Shown: piece by piece, positions 56,778 to 64,000 of the stretch | Layout: every line of letters starts with the position of its first letter | Position numbering within the stretch: the stretch's first letter is position 1 | Source: Endocalyx cinctus | Lineage: Eukaryota > Ascomycota > Sordariomycetes > Amphisphaeriales > Apiosporaceae | NCBI GenBank assembly: GCA_001600455.1 | Contig: BCKC01000002.1 | Location: 3,672,171 to 3,736,170, forward strand | Reading direction: 5' to 3' | DNA length: 64,000 nucleotides | Notes under the pieces: model-generated | The model's input: the letters and a program-made list of their open reading frames with translations, nothing else | Told to the model about the DNA's origin: nothing | The model's database searches: none | Translations under genes and position numbers: made by a program

Positions 56778-58516
56778 TCAGCCATACGAGCGTCGGTAGG
56801 ACTTCTGAGAGAGGCCGTTCTTCTTGGTCATGAGGAGCTTCTTGGAGATCTTGCCCAGGGACTCGAGGTGGTCTCTGGCCTGGTTGATCTGGGGGATGTA
56901 GTGGAATCCTTCGGGCGAGTTGAACTCCTGGAGGTAGTCCTGGAGGGCCTTGTGGTGCTGGAACCACTCGTCGATCAGGGGCTGCTCGGCGGCGCGGGCG
57001 GCGGCGGCGGCCTCGGCAGCCTGGGCGGCCCGCGAAGCCTGCTTGCGGCTGGCGGCGGAGCTCTCGGTGGCGTCCTTGCCCTTGCGCTTGCGGCCCTTGG
57101 TCGAGTGCGGCGCGGATCCGTGCGCGGGCTGGGCGGCCTCGCTCGGCGTGTTCACGTTGTGGACGCGGCGCATGTGATCGCGCTGGTTCCACTGGCGCGG
57201 GAATCCGTTGCCCGGGTGGGACCGGTCGCAGCCCTCGAAGGTGCAGAGGTAGGGCTTGTCGCCGTGGCCGTGCATGGCGTGCGCCTCGCGCTCGTGGCGG
57301 AGAAGGCACGCGGTGGAGGAGAACCGGGCGTTTTCGCACGACTCGATCTTGCATCGGTATGGCTTCAGGTGAGAATCCACGAATTTGCTAAAAAAACGTT
57401 TCACGGTCAGATGTTATTTCATTCTACAGAGTTTTGAAAGGGGGGAAAAGTATGTATGTCTTACTCATAGTTGCACTTTAGCTTCTCGGGCTTGTGGTTG
57501 CAGCTGGCGTCTCCCTCCCATGGGCAGTGGAACAGGCCGTCGGCCTTGGGGAAGGCGTTCTTGTAAAGCGGGTGGTCCCTGGCGGCAGATTCTCCGTCGC
57601 CGCTAGCGCGGCGGGTGAAAGAGGGAGGCAGAGCGAACTGATCGTCGTGGAAGGAGCTCCCGTTGGGGTCTTCGGTGCTCATCAATCCCATCTGGTGGTC
57701 AAGACTAATGGGGTTGCCATCGTCAGAGAGGGTGTCCAAATTCTTGAGGTCGTCAGGTTCCACATACCTTGGAGAGGATCCATTGATGACTGGCGATGAT
57801 CCGTTAGAATGAGTGGGGGAGGAGATTAGTGGCATCGAGACAGCCCATGCATCGGCCGGAACATCCTCGGGAAGACCGGGGGAAGAGATTCGGGATTCAA
57901 CAGGGCTCAGGGAGCCACACGAGGTAGAGATGGGCGAGTTACCTGCGAGACTAGCGTTGAAGTTCAACTGCATCTGAGTGGGGTCAACCAGCTGCTGCGA
58001 CATGCCAGTCGCGAGCAGAGGTGGAGAGTATGGCAGTCCGTCCACGACGGGGAGGCCGACGCTCATGGGAAGCGTGGGGTAGAACATGTTAGAAGAAACA
58101 GAAACGGCATCGGAATCCGGCATCAGGTAGGCTTCCAATTGTGAGTTACCTGTCAAGTCAAAGTTTGACATCTGAGAGCCCTGGGACGTTGTGGAAACGA
58201 TCCGCGGGCGGCTCTTGTGTGATGATGACTTGGTAGACTTGGTCTTGTGGCTTCCAGTAGAGCTTCGCGAGCTGGCCCGTCGCATTGGCTCTGCGGCGGG
58301 GGCTGTGGTGGGCTCTGCGGTAATCCATCGGCTGAGCAAATCATCCATGGTTTCACTTTGGTCCTGTCCTCTGGGTGTGATCTGGCCATAGGCAAAACTG
58401 AAGTCTTCATCTCCATGATAGTTCTGTGTACCTTCTGTTGTGTCCCATACTGGACCGTTTAGGTCTGTATGTGCTGTTTGAGAGAAATGAAATGGTCCGC
58501 TGGCATTGGCAATCAT
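56778..58516 (-). CDS. C2H2 zinc-finger transcription factor
   Basis: Two exons, 58516-57465 and 57387-56778, give 553 residues. The N-terminal half is disordered and rich in Ser, Pro, Gln and Thr, with MDDLLSRWIT and a basic Ser/Lys patch (KTKSTKSSSHKSRP). Zinc fingers lie near the C-terminal third. The first is atypical: FHCPWEGDASCNHKPEKLKC leads, after splicing, into NYDKFVDSHLKPYRC. A C2H2 finger then spans YRCKIESCENARFSSTA with LLRHEREAHAMH, and another spans YLCTFEGCDRSHP with HMRRVHN. A basic nuclear-localisation run (KGRKRKGKD) and a long Ala-rich helix follow, with the end SQKSYRRSYG. The protein is likely a nuclear DNA-binding regulator; I cannot name its orthologue. The start at 58516 follows possible coding sequence (VVENSTLTSTISEYSAFSQGN) that could be part of a longer first exon entered at an acceptor near 58582, so the N-terminus is uncertain. 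The spliced junction at 57465/57387 is clear. Confidence 0.82.
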
Positions 58517-61500
58517 GTTTCCCTGGGAGAAAGCGCTATATTCACTGATGGTGGAGGTTAGTGTGCTGTTTTCCACTACCTGGCGGCAATATAAAGCAAA
58601 AAAGTGCACCAATATTAACCAAAACAAAAGAAATAATCTTAGAGTGGTACAACTTTGCCCTGCAATTACATGTTAGTCAAGAATTCCGTGTTTTTTAGGG
58701 TGTCGTGTATACAAACCATTTAAGATATTGATATTCTCGAAAGAATTAGAAACCATTAGGAAATCAGGTCCGGGGCATGTCATATTGGCAAGGTCCAGGT
58801 ACGTATTGACGGCCAGGTTTCAAAGTCCAGTTAGGCAGAGGCGAAAGAGAACGAGAAGAGAAAAACGAAAGAGAACAAGGAAAAGAACCAGGTGGTTTTT
58901 GGGCTCAGTATCCAGGGCTTTGACGTGACTGGAAAGAAAAGGAAGGCATCATGTTAGTGGATCCCCGTGTTCCATCAATCGAAGACAGAGCTGCAGAAGG
59001 CTGCTTGGCGATAATATACGTACTCAAGTTGATGTTGAAAGTCTTGATTCAGTAATGTTGATCCAGATAGGCCAGAACGATTAAAAAGTGTGCGGACTCC
59101 AGGTAAAAGCAAAGGGAAAAATGGATCCTCTGGGTCGAGATTTTGGTTGACCTAGGCTTGTTGGCGTTTACAGGGTGATCATGAGAACATGGGCTGAAAT
59201 CCAGGCTGATGCAAGTCCTAAGTGGTAAACACAAACGCTACGCTATGAAAACACAGCAGTCTAGGTGAAAACACTACTTGCGGGGCTCCAGTGGAAGATT
59301 GTTGCAATTCTGAAAGGCCTAAAACAAAAGAAAGTCTATGGGTCGTGTCCATGGGAGAAACAGGTGCGAAATGGCATAATCCTTTGGTCCGTGTCTGAAA
59401 TCCGTTGCAGCGCAAGGTCCTCTGAGCATTCATGGAAAAACTGAAAATCCTGGCAATTGGTGTCGACTATTTCGAATATCCTTGGAATACTTACTTACAG
59501 AGAACGAGTCTCAATGATTTTTTTTTGTTTGTTTGTCCATCTGAGAGACCCGGTATGGTCCACGTGCGCGAGGCACGATGCTCTATTCAGGGCAAAGTCT
59601 GAATAGTGCCTCAGAGTTGAGTTTCCAGTTGGTTCCAGTTGGGGTTAATCCGGTAAGTCCTGTGGTTCTCATTCCTGGCTGTGTCCTGATAAAAAACGGA
59701 TTCCTGGGTGAAGGTCATGTGTTCCTGGATATGTCATGTCGCCGAAGCACTAGCAACGGACTATGCGTACTGTTCATGAAAATAGGAAATGTACATAAAA
59801 ATTATCATTTACAGGATTTCGAATTTGCGGTAGCCGTATCAATAAACTCCAGTGGTTAAAAGAGAAAAAGAAAAAAAGCAATGCAAAATACCTCGCGGGA
59901 GTTTGGACGTCGTCCATATCTAATGATGAGTTGTTGTAGTTCGACATTCTGTCCTAGGTAGGAACAATGTCTCTGATCCTCTGGCAATGAGAATGGCCTG
60001 AAAAATTCCTTTGGCAAAATAACCGGATGTGGTTCTTCCTTGGTTCGAAGACGATGAAAGACGGGATTGTCAATCAAATGTCTCTATAGAGAGGATATCC
60101 TTTGGGGGCGTTCAAAACACTCTCAAATCTGTCGCGAGAGTGATGTATACAGTGGTGATCCTTGGATGAAATAAACAACCGGTAGATCAATACACAGGGC
60201 CTGAGATGGGGTTTCTTTTTCTTTCTGTTGTGTTTGGGTATGTGTTCGCGTTAAAAGTAATATTGGGCAGAGTAGAGAAAAGATGGATATAATATGGGAC
60301 GGGAGATAATATTTGAAGAGAGGCGAAAAAAGTTGTAGGATTGGGCAGGAATGAGGTTTGCGGTTTTGGGCTGAAAAGTAAGAGGGAAAAAGAAGAGTTG
60401 GGCACTCAGAGGGGATGATGGAGAATTTATTGTGAGGGATAATCATCTTTACCAGCCATGTTACTATCGTCGTTTCACGGGCCACTGAATTCCTGACAAG
60501 GTCCTGCCGACCTGGGAAGATTAGAAGACAGGGGAGTAAAAGGAAATTCCCTGCTATAATGCCGGTACAGCACGTTGCTTGTTGGCAAGTCGTCTCCACC
60601 GACCCGCTCGAAAACTTGTATCTTTTGTATTGTTTCATATTAAAAAGGCTGGTAATCTACCACTTAAATTAAAAAAGAACTTAAGTATCTATTAAATCAC
60701 TTATTAATGTACCGCTACATTAGGAAGAGTGATATCATAAGTACCTAGGAATCTATTCTAGAACGTTTACGCACGTTCGGCCGATCAAAGTACATGACGG
60801 TTGAGTCCACTATCGTAGACGGTACTCTTGGTAAAGAGGGGAAAAAGAAAGGGAAAGAATATTGATGGGCTATCACATTGGCCGCGTACGGCGCAATTCG
60901 TTACATCTTTTCATCTTTTCATATTTCTCATAGGATGACATGTACTATGCATTACTTCGTGACAAGCCATGTGGGGGAGCTGAGATTGATTTATGACCTA
61001 TCAACTTGATACCATGCGGTGTGCTGCAGCGCTGCAATGTGATAGCAAATAATGGCTGCAGTGAACAACGCATAGATGCAGTAGAAGATAACCAATTGCT
61101 GCGAATTAAACGGTGAGGGGATGAAAGAAAAATGACCCGTCATACCAGAGCGTACTAATCAATAGCGCGACAGCTATCAAAATTGTCGCAAATTACCGAG
61201 TCGGTGAGGATGATACTTGTAAATCTTGGATCTTGGCGGACACTTCATCAATATATACACCCACTTCCTTTCTGCTCACTTGATACCATACATCACCGAC
61301 TTTCCACCAATAAGACATAAGCACAGGCCACATTCCCCTTTTCATATATCTAGGTACGGAACGGATCTTTTACTTTCTGAGAGTAGACATGATCGATGTG
61401 CATATAGATGACTTCATTGTTTTTTGACGTGTCTTTTCACATCATAAGATAATTTTTATAATACTCATAGGTAAAAAGATAAATGGCAGCATATCGGACC

Positions 61501-62034
61501 ATGCTGATAAATTGTTTCCTTGATATGGGTATCATCGCGCACTGCCTTCTGAGCTGGCCATGTTGCTTTCCTATCGACGGGTACTGCGCTTAGTGCTTGA
61601 ACGTGTACGCATAGGCGCCAGCGTTGGCGTGGTGGGCAGGTGGGAAATCATCGCGGCATATAGGGCTTAGAAGAAAAAGAAGAAGAAAAGAAAAACAGCA
61701 CGAGGATTAGTCTCTAATTTCCAATTCAACGTCTATACTAGACTAGATTCCGCAAACCGTCGGGTATTTTATTCTACGCTTCGAAATAAGAAAGAAAACA
61801 CAAAAATAAAAAAGATGCCGAAGTATCCGACCATATATACGAATATGTAAAGGTACAAAGCGGTGTGCATAATAGTATACATTACTAAATTGATACAGGA
61901 TCACACTTAGATCACGATCCCAATATTTCCCGATCCTTATCCGCCTCATCCATGAGCTTTTTTTTCTTTTTCCCTTTTTTTTTTTCCTTTTGCGGTGAAA
62001 CTTCCAGAGCCTATCACTTTCCCGCATCTCGCGG
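58517..62034. other. long gene-free leader of the C2H2 gene and adjacent spacer
   Basis: About 3.5 kb without a convincing gene. It probably contains the long 5' leader and promoter of the C2H2 gene (minus) and the 3' flank of the next gene (minus). Several small minus-strand frames lie in it (for example 59049-59234, 59218-59433, 59856-60077 and a 171-codon frame at 60123-60638), which would be upstream reading frames if transcribed. Repeated TCCAG/TCCTGG words cluster from 58760 to 59960. No proven element can be named. Confidence 0.4.
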
Positions 62035-64000
62035 CTAGTAACCTGTTTTTGCCCACGATCCGTCGCCAGCGCCGCTCCCACCTTCCCAGACCGCCTCTTC
62101 CCAGAGGGCCCTGAGCTCGTCCTCGCCGTCGAAGTCGTCCTCCCAGGCGAACGACCGCAGGGCCGACTTGGCCCCTTCCCAATTCCGTATCCGCAGCACC
62201 TGGCTGACGAGGCGGATCTTGTCGAGGTAGGTATCGCGCACGACCCGCATCTGCTCCTCCTCCATGAAGGAGTCGGCGCGCGCGGCGGCGGTGACGCAGG
62301 CGCCGAACATGACGGTCCAGAACCACAGCGCCGGGCTGTATTGTCCTTTCCGCATGTGCGCCTCGGTCCGGCACACGTCCGTGAGCAGCTGCTCGACGAA
62401 CCAGTTGACCATGAAGGAATCCACGCTGCTCTCCCGCAGGATGATGTACAGGTAAAAGTAGCACGCGATGAACCCCGACCGGCTCGAGTCCACCGATTGC
62501 AGGAGCGCCGGCACGTTCCCGTCCGTCGTCGTCGTCATCGACTCCCGCCCGCCGTTATGGTGGTGGTGGTGGTGGTGCTGTTGTTGATGGCGGCGGGAAG
62601 CTGGTGGTACCGCCGGCGCCTTCTTGGCCATGGTCTCGGATAAGGGCTCGTCCGAGCCGGAATCGCCGCTGAGCATCGACAGGCTGTAGACCGGTCGAAA
62701 CGCGACGCGGATGAGGGATATAATCATGGATTGGTGGACCGAGTCTGTGCGGTTAATTTCCATGATGCCCAATACGGGCCCACTTGTTAAACTATGAACA
62801 GCCCTTTAATTTTTTACCCCCACAAAGTGTTAGCTTTTTCACCGTGTCGACAGCGTCATAGAAAAATTTTATGGGAATAGGTAAGAAAAACAGTGGGGAA
62901 GAGGTCGACGAACATGAGTATCATTCTTTGTAATAAACCCATCCTCCGCGGACGTCTCTCCTCGCTCTGGAGCTCCTTGATTTTGGCGAGACCTTGGAGA
63001 TGGGATGACACGGCATCCACGCATTCTAAGGCATTCTAGAAGAAAAAGAAAAGAAAAAAAATGATTTAGTATATGAAAAAAAAAAAAAAAAGAAGGGCGA
63101 ATTATTATTAGCAAGGCTGACGAAAAAAATCGTAAATCTGCTCACCTCGACCAGAGCCAGACTGGCGATGGTGGCGACGGTGCTGTCGTGAACCGTCGCC
63201 TCGGGATCCCGCAGCTGCTCGTTGACAAATCGTATCGCCTGTAGCTTGTGATAGAGATAGGGCACCCGGAACTGCTCGACATCGCCGGTGAACCATGCCC
63301 AATGCAAGGTTGTTAGTAATAGGGCGGCGTGAAGGAATCCGGGGTGTGATAGCGCCCGATGCACCCTGTGCCGCAACCATGATCTGTCAGCAAAATTTGG
63401 GGGTCGTGGTTTCTTTTTTGTTTTTCGTATTTCGGCTTTTTTTTTTTTTTTTTTTTTTTTTTTTTCTTGGCTTTCCTTATTTTCTTCTTTTTCTACATGG
63501 TGTATCTCGGCCTCGGCTTACATTATGACGATGTGTTCTTGTTAAATAGTGGTGATGGATAGCCCTGGAGTAGTATATTAGCGAGATTTCTTTTTCTTCT
63601 TCTGTTTAAAAAAACTATTACTGCCTTCTAATTTGGAGATTAATAAGTATTCATGTTATATATACACTTATTAATACAAATAAACGCAATAAGAATACCA
63701 GTTAGATATTTTCGGCTTTTTTTTTTTTTTTTTTTTTTTACTGGAGGGGGGTCGCGTGGGATCGGTAGGAAGCTTACATGAACGAATTCTTATCTCTCTC
63801 GACACGCGTTGTGTATAATACCCTACTATCGACGACTGTGACGCGGGGGAAAAAGAAAAGAAAAGAGAGATTAGTGCGCCGCCGCGGCAAAGCCGTTTTA
63901 CAGCCGAGAATGATGATGATTTACTCACATAATTGAAAAAGGCCTCTTGATTTTTGAGGCACGTCGTATGCCGTACCTAGGAATGGGTTATGCGCGGTGA
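62035..64000 (-). CDS. fungal transcription-factor-domain protein, partial at the right edge, 5' exons unsure
   Basis: The last three exons are clear: 63383-63146, 63035-62914 and 62791-62035, with consistent phase. They encode WLRHRVHRALSHPGFLHAALLL and LHWAWFTGDVEQFRVPYLYHKL, then NALECVDAVSSHLQGLAKIKELQ, then a long part with LGIMEINRTDSVHQSMIIS, FIACYFYLYIILRESSVDSF and a C-terminus ending GDGSWAKTGY. A His tract follows a Gln/Arg patch in the middle. This arrangement fits the regulatory middle-homology domain of fungal Zn2Cys6-type factors. Further upstream exons are likely at 63976-63929 (VRHTTCLKNQEAFFNY) and about 63840-63784 (SSIVGYYTQRVSREIR), and the start and any zinc cluster lie outside the window. 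A possible small exon at 63564-63522 fits the phase but contains a TAA stop, so the gene may be broken or my model wrong there. No DNA-binding domain is visible in the window. Confidence 0.65.
63437..63465. repeat. T29 homopolymer
   Basis: A run of about 29 T residues lies in a likely intron of the right-edge gene; another of about 23 lies at 63717-63739. Exact lengths are unreliable in raw sequence. Confidence 0.9.

Noticed and set aside
60123..60638. 171-codon minus-strand frame as an independent gene
   Set aside because: Rich in Leu, Ser, Pro and Phe from a pyrimidine-rich strand; no domain. Kept only as a possible upstream frame of the C2H2 leader.
1..64000. CRISPR arrays, bacterial operons or prophage
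   Set aside because: The window is eukaryotic nuclear DNA; no regularly spaced repeats of the CRISPR kind were seen.

Overview
The window is nuclear DNA of a filamentous ascomycete (Pezizomycotina, most likely a Sordariomycete). The evidence is a set of widely spaced single genes on both strands, mostly 50-260 nt GT-AG introns with CTAAC/CTGAC branch sites, AT-rich spacers full of homopolymers and microsatellites, GC-rich exons, and fungus-specific families (fungal rhodopsin-like receptor, thymine-7-hydroxylase, fungal transcription-factor domain). There are no operons, CRISPR arrays, rRNA or clear tRNA genes, and no recognisable transposon. I support 21 protein-coding genes. Intron-exon models come from splice-site reading and frame continuity.

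Layout: (1) 1-17 kb is gene-poor: dbp8 (rRNA-processing helicase, minus) and mkk1 (cell-wall-integrity MAPKK, plus) sit between spacers of 2.9, 4.1 and 6.6 kb. (2) 16.9-32.6 kb holds housekeeping and chromatin genes: an ASR1/PHRF1-type RING-PHD protein, ribosomal protein L43, a saccharopine-dehydrogenase-like oxidoreductase, an RMD1/RMND1-type (DUF155) membrane protein, an NHP10-like HMG-box protein and the CCT8 chaperonin subunit. (3) 33.1-36.5 kb holds a divergent gene pair that makes one pathway: 5-carboxyuracil (isoorotate) decarboxylase and thymine-7-hydroxylase, together converting thymine to uracil. (4) 37-39.9 kb: an alpha/beta-hydrolase and the very-long-chain 3-hydroxyacyl-CoA dehydratase phs1. 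(5) 40.6-44.2 kb: three minus-strand accessory genes (DUF7918-like, an orphan built of internal repeats, and a DUF1349 protein). (6) 45.6-51.6 kb: PQ-loop vacuolar transporter, NADH pyrophosphatase and ribosomal protein L1/L10a. (7) 53.6-64 kb: a Pth11-like seven-helix receptor, a C2H2 zinc-finger regulator with a very long gene-free leader, and a fungal transcription-factor-domain gene that runs towards the right edge and carries a possible disabling stop.

The only real multi-gene system I can support is the thymine-to-uracil salvage pair. Its chemistry is known; its divergent arrangement around one GATA-rich spacer is the point of interest. Less explained signals are a GTAC-TCC-GTAC word strongly enriched in the spacers, two stop-free introns of 3n length in phs1, the repeat-built orphan protein, and a swarm of TCCNG words around the C2H2 gene.
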